This document shows, piece by piece, positions 17,108-25,683 of a DNA stretch of 64,000 nucleotides. Positions within the stretch are counted from its first letter, which is position 1, and the number at the start of each line of letters is the position of its first letter. The DNA comes from Actinoplanes sp. TFC3. Lineage in GTDB: Bacteria; Actinomycetota; Actinomycetes; Mycobacteriales; Micromonosporaceae. The DNA lies in contig NZ_LOJP01000001.1 of the NCBI RefSeq assembly GCF_001553785.1, positions 5,359,925 through 5,423,924 of the forward strand, in the 5' to 3' direction. Both the position numbers and the translations under genes were made by a program. The notes under the pieces were generated by a model, which was not told the origin of the DNA, made no database searches, and worked only from the letters and a program-made list of their open reading frames with translations.

Positions 17108-18073
17108 TCAGTCGGAGCCGGCGTCGGCGGGACCCTCCAGCCCGTCCTTCTCGTCGCGCTCGGCCCAGGCGAGCAGGGGCTGCAGATCGTATTCTGAATT
17201 GTCAATACCCGCGTGCAGATCACCCAGCTCGGCGAATCGCGCAGGCATCGTGAGAATGGTGAAATCGTCCGGCTCGGCGTCGTCCACCTCTTTCCATGAA
17301 ATGGGTGCTGAGACGGTGCCGCGCTGATTTCCACGTACCGAATAAGCACTGGCAATGGTGTGATCGCGCGCATTCTGGTTATAGTCGACGAATAATGCCC
17401 GCGGATCCCGGTCCCGCCGCCACCAGGTCGTCGTCACATCATCGGGGGCCCGCCGCTCAACCTCACGAGCAAATGCCAGGGCGGCCCGCCGTACGTCCGA
17501 AAAGCCATGGTCGGGCTTGACCCGGACGTAGATGTGCAGACCCCGGCCGCCTGAGGTCTTCGGATAACCGGTGATGCCCAGCTCATCGAGCACCTCGTGA
17601 GCCACCTGAGCAACCCGCCGAACCGTAGCGAAATCGCATTCCGGCATAGGATCGAGGTCGATCCGCCACTCATCCGGCTTTTCGGTATCAGCTCGCCGGG
17701 AATTCCACGGATGAAACTCAACAGTCGACATCTGAACGGCCCAAACAACGTCGCCGATCTTGGTCACACACAATTCATCGGCATACCGGTTGTACCGCGG
17801 AAACTTGATCCGGACAGTCTCCAACCACGGCGGAGCCCCATGCGGCACCCGCTTCTGATGCACCTTGTCACCGGCCAGCCCCTCGGGAAACCGATGCAGC
17901 ATGCAAGGCCGCTCCCGCAACGCGCGAACAATCCCATCGCCCACGCTCAGGTAATACTTCGCAAGGTCCAACTTGGTCAGGCCGAGCTCGGGAAAGTACA
18001 CCCGATCCGGATGAGAAACCCGAACCGTGACCCCCCCCGCCTCAACCTCAGCAGCCGGCGGCTTAGTGGCCAT
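17108..18073 (-). CDS. ligD: Stand-alone LigD-type NHEJ polymerase/primase (copy 1)
   Basis: This is the polymerase module of bacterial LigD without ligase or nuclease parts: an archaeo-eukaryotic primase fold that fills and extends ends during repair. Visible motifs are the catalytic DLDP, KTSGGRGLHIYV and the later Asp in LFVDYNQNARDHTIASAYS. The length of 321 residues equals a complete module. It is far from the NHEJ locus at 47.8-50.7 kb and is a diverged paralogue of the polymerase there. The next gene on the same strand is the S8 protease 211 bases on; no operon is evident. Confidence 0.9.
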   Translation of the reverse strand: MATKPPAAEVEAGGVTVRVSHPDRVYFPELGLTKLDLAKYYLSVGDGIVRALRERPCMLHRFPEGLAGDKVHQKRVPHGAPPWLETVRIKFPRYNRYADELCVTKIGDVVWAVQMSTVEFHPWNSRRADTEKPDEWRIDLDPMPECDFATVRRVAQVAHEVLDELGITGYPKTSGGRGLHIYVRVKPDHGFSDVRRAALAFAREVERRAPDDVTTTWWRRDRDPRALFVDYNQNARDHTIASAYSVRGNQRGTVSAPISWKEVDDAEPDDFTILTMPARFAELGDLHAGIDNSEYDLQPLLAWAERDEKDGLEGPADAGSD

Positions 18074-18119
18074 GGATCACAACGTAGTGGCAAACACGCC
18101 CCCAGGTGTGCTTTGTCCG

Positions 18120-18189
18120 CCGCGCGCCTCCTCCCCACCGCGCACCTCCACCCCACCGCGCGCCTCCACCCACCGCGCACCTCGCTCAG
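18120..18189. repeat. Imperfect 17-18 bp tandem repeat, four units
   Basis: Units of the type CCGCGCRCCTCCACCCCA stand head to tail at 18120, 18138, 18156 and 18173, the last degenerate. They lie between the polymerase start and the end of the next gene and look like slippage products. Confidence 0.7.
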
Positions 18190-18244
18190 CATCGTGCGCC
18201 TTCGCCCTTCCGTGCGTCATGGCTTTCGAGGCACCCGGCGGGTC

Positions 18245-20044
18245 TCAGTCCGCAGCGCGGTGCCTGCCGGTCCTGACCGGTTCAAGGTGTCGCTTCTCGC
18301 CGCCGCGGCGCTTGACGGCGTACATGGCGTGGTCGGCGGCGCGCAGGGCTGCGTCGGGGTCGTCGGCCGGGGCGGCCAGGTGTATGCCGACGCTGGCACC
18401 GATGGTGACCTCGTGGCCGAGCACCGGGAACGGACGGCTCAGGGCGTGCCGGACGCGGCCGCTCATGGACTCGGCGTCGTCGGGGGCGACGATGCCTGGC
18501 ATGAGGACCACGAACTCGTCACCGCCGACGCGGGCGAGCACGTCTTGCTCGCGGACGCAGGAACTGAGCCGGGCAGCTACCTGACGCAGCAGTTCGTCGC
18601 CGGCCTCGTGGCCGTACGCGTCGTTCACCGGCTTGAAGCCGTCGAGGTCGACGAACAGGACTGCCACCGAGTCGCGCCGAAGTGAGGAGTCGAGGGCGTC
18701 CTGCAGGCGGCGGCGGTTGGGTAGACCGGTCAGGGCGTCGTGCTGCGCCTCGTACGTCAACCGTTCCTGGAAGGCTCGGTTATCCGAGATGTCGCGGGCG
18801 TTGATGACGATGCCGTTGAGCGCCGGGTTGTGCATCTGATTCGACGCGGTGAACTCGAACCACGTCGCCACCCCGCCGGCGTTGAGAATGCGGGTCTGCA
18901 GGCGCATGACACCGGCGTGCTTGGTTTTGAGGTCCTCGAAGACCGCAACCATCTGCGCCCGGTCGTCGGGATGCACCAGCTCGAAGACGTTGCTGCCCTG
19001 CAGCGACCCGGCCGGGAAGTGCAGCACGCTCGCCGCGCTCGGGCTGGAGAACGCCACCCGGCCGTCACCGTCGAGCACCGCCACCATGTCGGGGGCGTGC
19101 TGGAACAGCGCCTGGAACCGTTCGTCGGCCTGACGGCGCTGCACCTGAGTGCGGTACCCGAGGATGGAGATGCCCACCGCGCCGATCAGCAGCATCGCGA
19201 GCAGCGTGACGTTGATGGTCTGGCTGCGGCTGTGCACCGCGCCGTCAAACGAGGCCATGGTCTGCGTGCGCACGTACGCCCAGCCACCCGGCAGCACGTC
19301 CCCGCTCACCACGCTGGCGATCCGGTCGACGCCCTCGGACTTGTACTCGACGAACGTGGGCCCCGAAGCTCGCGCCCGGATGGCCGCGCTGATCTGAGGG
19401 TCGATCACCGTGCCGATGGCGTTGGCGTCGCTGCTGAAGCCGACCACGCCGCTGCTGTCGACCAGCAAGGTGACGTGCGCGGAACTTTTCAGCTTGGCGG
19501 TGTATGCCTGCAGGGTCGTGCTGGCCAGCTCGGTGTATCCCACGAGCACAGCGGCAGTGGCGCCGTTGACGCGAACAGGAACCGCGACGGCCTGCACGCC
19601 GACCGGCTTGCCGTCGCTGCTCGGCACCAGCATCACGCCGGAAAATCCGGTGCTGCTCATGGTCTGGTAGCCGGCATCGGAGGCAGGCGGCAGCGCGTTC
19701 ACCGTGGTCGCGTTCAGCGGCGAACCGGCCGGGGTCGTGATGGCCGCCCCGTACGAGAACACGTCGGACTTGCGCACGAAGTCAGTGAGGGCGGCGGAGT
19801 CACCGGCGTTCCCGGCGCCGAGGTTGAAAGGGTAGCTTCCGGCATACGCCGCCAGCTCCTTGGCCCACAGCAGTTGCAGGGACCCGGCCAGGGTGGCGTT
19901 GTTCACCGCAAGTGCCTGCGTGTCGGCACGGTGCACCGTGTCAGCGGCCCGCAGCGCGGACCGGTTGACGAGCACGCCGACGATGCCGACAGCCACCAGC
20001 AGCAGAACGCTGACGACCACGGCGATCCAATTACGCAGCCGCAT
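18245..20044 (-). CDS. Membrane-bound PAS-GGDEF diguanylate cyclase
   Basis: One helix near residues 8-28 and a second near 265-285 flank an extracellular sensor domain, followed by a PAS domain (ERFQALFQHAPDMVAVLDGD). The GGDEF domain carries DALTGLPNRR and the intact motif ARVGGDEF. REQD stands five residues upstream as an RxxD I-site. It should make c-di-GMP in response to an outside signal. The ATG at 20044 is chosen because AGGAGG sits six bases upstream; longer open sequence before it is poor in coding character. It follows the MFS gene by 59 bases on the same strand. Confidence 0.9.
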   Translation of the reverse strand: MRLRNWIAVVVSVLLLVAVGIVGVLVNRSALRAADTVHRADTQALAVNNATLAGSLQLLWAKELAAYAGSYPFNLGAGNAGDSAALTDFVRKSDVFSYGAAITTPAGSPLNATTVNALPPASDAGYQTMSSTGFSGVMLVPSSDGKPVGVQAVAVPVRVNGATAAVLVGYTELASTTLQAYTAKLKSSAHVTLLVDSSGVVGFSSDANAIGTVIDPQISAAIRARASGPTFVEYKSEGVDRIASVVSGDVLPGGWAYVRTQTMASFDGAVHSRSQTINVTLLAMLLIGAVGISILGYRTQVQRRQADERFQALFQHAPDMVAVLDGDGRVAFSSPSAASVLHFPAGSLQGSNVFELVHPDDRAQMVAVFEDLKTKHAGVMRLQTRILNAGGVATWFEFTASNQMHNPALNGIVINARDISDNRAFQERLTYEAQHDALTGLPNRRRLQDALDSSLRRDSVAVLFVDLDGFKPVNDAYGHEAGDELLRQVAARLSSCVREQDVLARVGGDEFVVLMPGIVAPDDAESMSGRVRHALSRPFPVLGHEVTIGASVGIHLAAPADDPDAALRAADHAMYAVKRRGGEKRHLEPVRTGRHRAAD

Positions 20045-20103
20045 GGATACCCTCCTCACCGCCACCATCGGGCGCACCCGAGCCGATCTGAAGGAAACAG
20101 CCC

Positions 20104-21384
20104 TTACACCGGTCCAACCGTGAAGATCGAGATGGTCAGCAGTACGGCACATCCCACGAGCACGGCCCCAGCACCGACAACATCGGTCAGCGACCCGAGC
20201 ACCGTGTGAGCAAGCAGAAGAGGAACGCTCTGAACCCACACCACGATTGCTTGCATGCGAGCGAGATGGGTTTCAGGTGCCCGGGCCAGCAGAAGCGGAG
20301 CGATGCCGGTGGCGAACATCCCCACCCCTGCACCGATGATCACGGCGGCGGCAATGGCCGGAAAGGGATGCCGGGCCAGGCCGAGGCCGAGTGCGCCGGC
20401 AGCCGCTAGAAGGAGACCGTGGGTCAGATTCGGGCGTTTACCGGTTTTCAGGACGAGTAGCGCGATGAACGCCGAGACGAGGGCAATCATGCCCGCAATC
20501 AGCCCAGCTTCAGTGGCCGGCCAGTGGCGCTGGTGGGCAAGGATCGGGATCAGCGAGCTGGTGACCGGGAGCAGAAAGAACGCGGCTACAGCGGTCAGCA
20601 GGAGGGCTCGCCGCATCACCAGGTCCGAGAACGCCACTCGCAAGCCATCTCGGATTTCCCGTCTTCCCTCAGAAGATTTCTCCTCTACCTCTGCCGAGGA
20701 CCTCCCCTGCCCCTGCCCCTCCGCCTTCTCCTTCAGCATCGATGCATCTTGCATTGAGAAACTTGCCCGCTGTGATACCAAAGCTGAGGCGAGGCGCACG
20801 CGCTGACGTCTTCGAGCCTCCGGAGCCACTATTGATGACCGAGGCCTGATCAGCAGGAGAACTGCGGCCATGCCCACGAAGGTTGCAGCGTTGATGACGG
20901 CTGCCAGAGGGAGACCGTCAGCCGAGACCAGCACACCGCCCAGCGCCGGACCGGCGAAAGCTGCCAGCTGACCGGCCAGCTGACGAGCCGATGCTGCCCG
21001 GGTAAGGTGCGCCGGCGTCACCAGCCGACGAGGCATGGACCCGGTCGACGGCAGGTAGAACGCATCGGCGATGCCGATGACCAGTGCCGCCGCCACCAGC
21101 ACCGCGGGATGGTCCGTGATCCGCCACGCGACCAGCGCAAGGGACAGGGTCACCCCGGCCATCGCCACGTCGGCTGCGATCATGACCTGCCAGGCGCCGA
21201 TGCGGTCCGCTACCGCGCCACCGACCAGTAGCAGGAGCCCGCGTGGCACCACGATGGCGGTGAGCACCAGACCAGCCCAGGCTCCGCCCCAGCCAGCCGC
21301 TGACCAGGCCATGGCGAAGCCCATCACCTGCGTACCTGTTGATGACAGCGTGGCTGCACCGAGCCACCATCCGAATCTGCGCAC
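20104..21384 (-). CDS. MFS transporter, probable drug or metabolite exporter
   Basis: About 12 hydrophobic helices, with the short loops and GG.VADRIG motif after helix 2 typical of the major facilitator family. A charged central loop (about residues 205-250) is rich in Lys/Glu/Ser and longer than usual. The gene starts at GTG 21384 and is divergent from a MerR-family regulator, a common arrangement for exporters induced by their substrate. A MerR-like operator lies in its promoter. The substrate cannot be told. Confidence 0.85.
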   Translation of the reverse strand: MRRFGWWLGAATLSSTGTQVMGFAMAWSAAGWGGAWAGLVLTAIVVPRGLLLLVGGAVADRIGAWQVMIAADVAMAGVTLSLALVAWRITDHPAVLVAAALVIGIADAFYLPSTGSMPRRLVTPAHLTRAASARQLAGQLAAFAGPALGGVLVSADGLPLAAVINAATFVGMAAVLLLIRPRSSIVAPEARRRQRVRLASALVSQRASFSMQDASMLKEKAEGQGQGRSSAEVEEKSSEGRREIRDGLRVAFSDLVMRRALLLTAVAAFFLLPVTSSLIPILAHQRHWPATEAGLIAGMIALVSAFIALLVLKTGKRPNLTHGLLLAAAGALGLGLARHPFPAIAAAVIIGAGVGMFATGIAPLLLARAPETHLARMQAIVVWVQSVPLLLAHTVLGSLTDVVGAGAVLVGCAVLLTISIFTVGPV

Positions 21385-21390
21385 CTCGTC

Positions 21391-21421
21391 ACCGTGGAGC
21401 CTCGACTTGGTCGAGGGTCAA
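21391..21421 (-). promoter_or_regulatory. MerR-type promoter/operator of the MFS gene
   Basis: A perfect 7+3+7 dyad, CCTCGAC-TTG-GTCGAGG, spans 21400-21416. Read toward the MFS gene, TTGACC (21421-21416) and a weak -10 CACGGT (21396-21391) are separated by 19 bases, with the dyad overlapping this long spacer. That is the layout MerR proteins activate by twisting DNA. The expected transcript start falls on or beside the GTG at 21384. Confidence 0.6.
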
Positions 21422-21474
21422 ATCCGGAAATCGGATTTGTGTCTCCCCTAAGGGCAGGGTGCAGGGTGACACCC

Positions 21475-22413
21475 ATGAACATCCCAATCGGCGAGCTGGC
21501 GCAGCGAACAGGAATGACGGTCAGGGCCATCAGGTTCTATTCCGACCGGGGACTGGTGCCTGTTGCTGAGCGCACCCCCGCTGGTTACCGACGCTATGAC
21601 GCGGAGGCCGTCGCCCGGCTCGACTTGATCCGGACATTGCGCGAGCTCGGCTTGAACCTGCCCACGATCCGTCAGGTCGTGGATCGGGAGCTAGCTCTTG
21701 CCGACGTTGCCGCCGCCCATGCGGAGGCGCTGTCCGTGCAGATAAAGACACTACGGTTCCGGAGAGCGGCGCTGCTGGCGGTCGCTCAGCGCGGATCAGC
21801 GCGTCTGTTGTCGGAGGTGACCGCCTTCTCCACAGATGAGCGACGGCGCCTGGCCGACGAGTTTCTCGACTCCGTCTTCGGTGACCACAGCGAGCACCCG
21901 GCCTTCGACGGAATCGCTCGCTCGCTGACCCCTGAGCTTCCCGACGCCCCCACCGCCGAGCAGGTCGACGCGTGGGTCGAATGGGCCCAGCTCGCCCGGG
22001 ACCCCGATTTCCGCGGCTCCCTGAGCCGCCTCGCCGCACAGCACGCCGCCGACCAGCGAGGGCGTCTCCGGCGGGACGTTGTGGCTACCGTGCGCGACAT
22101 GGCCAGTCCGGTGATGTACGCGCCTCCAGCCTCGCCCCAGGCGGCCCAGGTCGTGTCCATGGTGCTGGCGGACTACGGCGACGTTTGCGGGCTCGAGCCG
22201 GGAGACGAACTGCAGCAGCGGCTGATCAGCAGGTTGGAGGCGGCGAAGGATCCTCGACGGGAGCGCTACCTGCACCATCTGTCGGTGATCAACGGATGGA
22301 CCGAGTCGGAACCGTTGGGGCCGGCGCTCGAATGGTTCCTCGAAGCGCTCCAGGCCACTACTTCCGCCACGGCGGCCGCTCACCATGCAGCCACCACTGC
22401 AGGGCCTGGGTGA
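21475..22413 (+). CDS. MerR-family transcriptional regulator
   Basis: ATG at 21475 starts a classic MerR N-terminus (IGELAQRTGMTVRAIRFYSD, then RGLVPVAERTPAGYRRYD), followed by a dimerisation helix and a large C-terminal ligand domain of about 200 residues. The long effector domain fits a drug- or metabolite-sensing member. It is divergent from the MFS exporter and is its likely regulator. The last 56 bases overlap the converging gene at 22358. Confidence 0.88.
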   Translation: MNIPIGELAQRTGMTVRAIRFYSDRGLVPVAERTPAGYRRYDAEAVARLDLIRTLRELGLNLPTIRQVVDRELALADVAAAHAEALSVQIKTLRFRRAALLAVAQRGSARLLSEVTAFSTDERRRLADEFLDSVFGDHSEHPAFDGIARSLTPELPDAPTAEQVDAWVEWAQLARDPDFRGSLSRLAAQHAADQRGRLRRDVVATVRDMASPVMYAPPASPQAAQVVSMVLADYGDVCGLEPGDELQQRLISRLEAAKDPRRERYLHHLSVINGWTESEPLGPALEWFLEALQATTSATAAAHHAATTAGPG

Positions 22414-22948
22414 CCCGGGGCAGAACCAGATAGGTCATCAAGGGAGTGAGGCAGATCGTGGTGGCCAGGGTACGCACGACGACGTTGACGTCCGCCAGGA
22501 GAGAGCCGATGGTTACCGCCGCGAGCAGGCTGAGCGGGAAGAAGCCGATCCAGATCGTCACCGCCTGCTTCCAGCGTGGTGGAGGCGCCGGGGCGACGGT
22601 CAGGTCGTCGATCGAGTGCTCGCGTGGCGGGTCGAACCACCCCTCGATACCGGTGCGTCGTTCGACGCGGGTGTGCTCGACCATGCCCTGCGCCGAGGAC
22701 AGCCACCACTGCCGTTGTGCTGACTCCTCCCAGGAGTGCAGGGCAGCCGCATCGGCGAAGCGGTACAGCATGTGCCAATCGATCGAGCCCAGCTGCGGGC
22801 GCATCCAGCCGACCCCGAGGAAGCCCGGAAAGTGCTCGGCCAGAGCTGCGCCGGCGCGGACCCAGGCGAGCATCTCCGCGTTACGTGACGGATCTGCTCG
22901 ACGGGTGATTGCCACGGTGACGGCAAGTTCGTGTGGTGCGGTGTGCAT
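22358..22948 (-). CDS. Antibiotic biosynthesis monooxygenase-like protein with two membrane helices
   Basis: The first 110 residues resemble an ABM ferredoxin-like domain (ELAVTVAITRRADPSRNAEM ... FPGFLGVGWMRP ... WHMLYRFADAAALHSWEES). Two helices follow (IWIGFFPLSLLAAVTIGSLL and a second near TTICLTPLMTYLVLPRV). This combined form is common in bacteria and its role is unknown. It converges on and overlaps the MerR gene by 56 bases, which may allow antisense effects. Confidence 0.8.
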   Translation of the reverse strand: MHTAPHELAVTVAITRRADPSRNAEMLAWVRAGAALAEHFPGFLGVGWMRPQLGSIDWHMLYRFADAAALHSWEESAQRQWWLSSAQGMVEHTRVERRTGIEGWFDPPREHSIDDLTVAPAPPPRWKQAVTIWIGFFPLSLLAAVTIGSLLADVNVVVRTLATTICLTPLMTYLVLPRVTQALQWWLHGERPPWRK

Positions 22949-23020
22949 GGCCCCTATCCTGCGTTGCTCGTGTTACCAGCGTGCGCGCTTCGGTCGTACA
23001 GCTGAGGTAGGTTCTCGACC

Positions 23021-24079
23021 ATGACGGCGCTTCGAAAGACATCCATGGCTGCTATCGGCCTTGTCATCGTCGCCGCGACAGGCGGCTTCACCGCACATAC
23101 CCCAGCGCCGTCGTGGCAACTCTCGGACACGGGCGTCACGGCCAGGTTCCGTGGGCTCGCCCCGGTCAGCGCAAAGGTCGCGTGGGTGGCCGGATCCGAA
23201 GGCACCATTCTCCGTACGGTCGATGGCGCGCGTTCCTGGCAGCGAGTCGGCCCGCCGGGCGCAGCCGAATTGCAGTTCCGCGACATCGAAGCCTTCGACG
23301 CCGACCACGCAGTGGCGCTGACGATCGGCGAGGGCGAACAGTCCCGGCTCTATGCCACGGCCAACGGCGGCCGCACCTGGACGGAAACGTTCCGCAACAC
23401 CGATCCGGCAGCGTTCTACGACTGCGTCACCTTCCTCGACCGCCGCCACGGCTTGGCGTTGTCCGATCCGGTCGGCGGCAAATTTCGCATTCTCGCCACG
23501 TCGGATGGCGGCCGCAGCTGGGCGGTGCAGCCCGCCGCCGGAATGCCGGACGCATTGACCGGCGAGTTCGCGTTCGCCGCCAGCGGCACGTGCCTCGTCA
23601 CTGCCGACCACCATGGCTCCGGCCAGGCTTGGTTCGCCACGGGCGGCGGAGAAGAAGCTCGTGTTTTCCGTACGGTCAATGCGGGCCGGTCCTGGACCGT
23701 CACCGGCACTGCCATCCCCAGCGGTCCGAGCGCGGGCATCTACAGCCTGGCCTTCCGCGATCCTCGGCACGGCCTTGCAGTCGGCGGCGACTACGCCACG
23801 CCGGAGGCCGCCCCGGACGCGGCAGCGACATCCCACGACGGCGGCCGAACCTGGACACCTGCCCGCACCGAGCCGGGCGAGTACCGGTCGGGCGCAGCCT
23901 GGATTGGCGCCTCCACGGCGTTGGCAGTCGGCCCTACAGGCAGTGACATCTCCTACACCGGCGGGCGCACGTGGTTGAAGTTCACCGCCGGCAGCTTCGA
24001 CGCGGTGCAATGCGTCAGCGGTGCCTGCTGGGCTTCCGGTGAGCAGGGCCGCGTGGCGACGTTGAGCTGGAAGCGCTGA
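23021..24079 (+). CDS. Secreted BNR/YCF48-like beta-propeller protein
   Basis: A signal peptide is followed by repeated Asp-box-like units such as TVDGARSWQRVG, TANGGRTWTETF, TSDGGRSWAVQ, TVNAGRSWTVTG and SHDGGRTWTPA. Each closes one blade of a propeller of the sialidase/YCF48 type. No catalytic set for sialidase is visible, so binding rather than cleavage is likely. The following gene starts two bases after its stop, which suggests co-translation. Confidence 0.82.
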   Translation: MTALRKTSMAAIGLVIVAATGGFTAHTPAPSWQLSDTGVTARFRGLAPVSAKVAWVAGSEGTILRTVDGARSWQRVGPPGAAELQFRDIEAFDADHAVALTIGEGEQSRLYATANGGRTWTETFRNTDPAAFYDCVTFLDRRHGLALSDPVGGKFRILATSDGGRSWAVQPAAGMPDALTGEFAFAASGTCLVTADHHGSGQAWFATGGGEEARVFRTVNAGRSWTVTGTAIPSGPSAGIYSLAFRDPRHGLAVGGDYATPEAAPDAAATSHDGGRTWTPARTEPGEYRSGAAWIGASTALAVGPTGSDISYTGGRTWLKFTAGSFDAVQCVSGACWASGEQGRVATLSWKR

Positions 24080-24081
24080 CC

Positions 24082-24855
24082 TTGGCGGAGAAGGGAAGCT
24101 GGTGGCAAAACAAGGCGTGGGTCGTCGCTGGCATCGCGGGGCTCGTGGTGATTTCGTGCTGCCTGTCCAACGTCGCATCCAACCTCGATGTGATGTTCGA
24201 CGAGACGCCGCACATCTGGCTTGCAGTAGCAGCGGCCGTCGCTGTGGCGGCTGCTGTCGCCTCGGCGTGGACCTGGTTGCGTGCTCGCCGCGCCCGGCGC
24301 GAGATCGAGGCCTGGACGGACTGGCAGCGCGTCGGCACTGACGGTCCTTGGCCCTGGGAGAAGTCCCTGCCCGCAATGGCTCCCGGAAACGTCGACCTCG
24401 TTCCGGACCATGGCCCCATCACGGTGCTGTCCGCCTGGTCGGGCTGGGTAGACGGCCTGCCGGTCCGAGCCGGCGAACTCTCGTGGTCGAGTACGTCGCT
24501 GGTCCGCATGACCGGCAAGGCTGACGGTGCCGGCGTATTCGCCTGCGTATCCCTTCCCCGCCCGCTGCCACCGATGGCCGTACACCTACGCGGACAGGCT
24601 GCCGGCAAAGAGTTCCAGGACCGCTTTACCGTGCTGGGCGCCGAAGCTCCCGAGCGAATCGGCCAGGTCCTGCGCATCGTGCACATCGACGGCACAGTTC
24701 CGACCTGGACGCTCCTGGACAACGAACTCTTCGCCTTCGTCCCCCTGCGCGAACCCGCCCGCCCCCGGCACATCCGCGACGCAGCTCAACGTCTGGCTTG
24801 GGTGGCCCAACTCCTGCTCACCGAACCCAACAAGCCCCAGGGCCGCCCCACTTGA
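24082..24855 (+). CDS. Hypothetical membrane protein coupled to the propeller gene
   Basis: Two helices near the N-terminus (VVAGIAGLVVISCCLSNVAS and LAVAAAVAVAAAVASAWTWL) precede a cytosolic or external domain of about 170 residues with no motif I know. Start is TTG 24082, two bases after the upstream stop; later starts would remove the first helix. Ends in a Pro-rich tail. The tight coupling suggests it works with the propeller protein, perhaps at the membrane. Confidence 0.65.
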   Translation: MAEKGSWWQNKAWVVAGIAGLVVISCCLSNVASNLDVMFDETPHIWLAVAAAVAVAAAVASAWTWLRARRARREIEAWTDWQRVGTDGPWPWEKSLPAMAPGNVDLVPDHGPITVLSAWSGWVDGLPVRAGELSWSSTSLVRMTGKADGAGVFACVSLPRPLPPMAVHLRGQAAGKEFQDRFTVLGAEAPERIGQVLRIVHIDGTVPTWTLLDNELFAFVPLREPARPRHIRDAAQRLAWVAQLLLTEPNKPQGRPT

Positions 24856-24863
24856 GCCAGGGT

Positions 24864-24913
24864 CGACCGCTGGCCGCTCCCCGACCGCTGGCCGCTCCCC
24901 GACCGCTGGCCGC
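24864..24913. repeat. 18 bp tandem repeat, 2.8 copies
   Basis: The unit CGACCGCTGGCCGCTCCC is perfect in two copies (24864, 24882), with 14 bases of a third at 24900. It is non-coding, between the membrane-protein gene and a response regulator. Confidence 0.85.
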
Positions 24914-25047
24914 GCTTCAAATGCTGCCCGCTCTCCACCTCGAGTCACTGAGGCTGGCCGGGCGACCCCCGCCGAACGCCGTTCCGCCTTCCGCCACTCA
25001 AGCGCCGATCACAAGCGCGCCACTGCAAAGCGTTTGCGCCTCTGCCG

Positions 25048-25683
25048 TCATGCGTTCAAGTAAGCGAGCACGGCGAGCACCCGGCGGTTGTCGTCGTCGG
25101 ATGGTGGCATGGCGAGCTTGGTGAAGATGTTGGTGATGTGCTTGCTGATTGCCTTTTCGGTGATGAAGAGCTTGGCGGCGATTGCGCCGTTGGAGCGGCC
25201 CTCGGCCATTTCGGCCAGCACTTCGCGTTCGCGGGCGGTGAGCGCTGCCAAGGGTTCGCGGCGGGCCAGGAGCTGGGACACTACTTCGGGGTCCATGGCT
25301 GTGCCGCCGTCTGCCACGCGTCTGACTGCGTCCACGAACTGGGCCACATTGGCGACGCGGTCCTTGAGCAGGTAGCCCACTCCGCCACCGGAGCCGGTCA
25401 GCAGCTCGCGAGCGTACAGAGGCTCGACATGTTGGGAAAGCACCAGCACCGGCAGGCCTGGAACCTCGGTGCGGGCATCGATCGCGGCTTGCAGGCCTTC
25501 GTCGGTGAACGTCGGGGGCAGCCGTACGTCGACTACGGCCACGTCCGGCCGGTGTTTCAGCAGCGCCGGTAGCAATGCCGGGCCGTTGCCCACTGCCTCG
25601 ACGACCCCGAAGTCGAACGCCTCCAACAGGCGGGTCAACCCGTCCCGGAGAAGGGCGAGGTCTTCGGCGATGACAACGCGCAC
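25048..25683 (-). CDS. NarL/LuxR-family response regulator (DesR-like context)
   Basis: Receiver domain with acidic EDLALLRDG and phospho-acceptor Asp52 in VAVVDVRLP, followed by a LuxR-type helix-turn-helix (LTAREREVLAEMAEGRSNGA, then ITEKAISKHITNIFTKL). Start GTG 25683 has GGAG five bases upstream and overlaps the end of the kinase gene by 49 bases. It is the obvious partner of that kinase. Because a desaturase lies beside the pair, membrane-lipid control in the style of DesK/DesR is a reasonable guess. Confidence 0.9.
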   Translation of the reverse strand: MRVVIAEDLALLRDGLTRLLEAFDFGVVEAVGNGPALLPALLKHRPDVAVVDVRLPPTFTDEGLQAAIDARTEVPGLPVLVLSQHVEPLYARELLTGSGGGVGYLLKDRVANVAQFVDAVRRVADGGTAMDPEVVSQLLARREPLAALTAREREVLAEMAEGRSNGAIAAKLFITEKAISKHITNIFTKLAMPPSDDDNRRVLAVLAYLNA

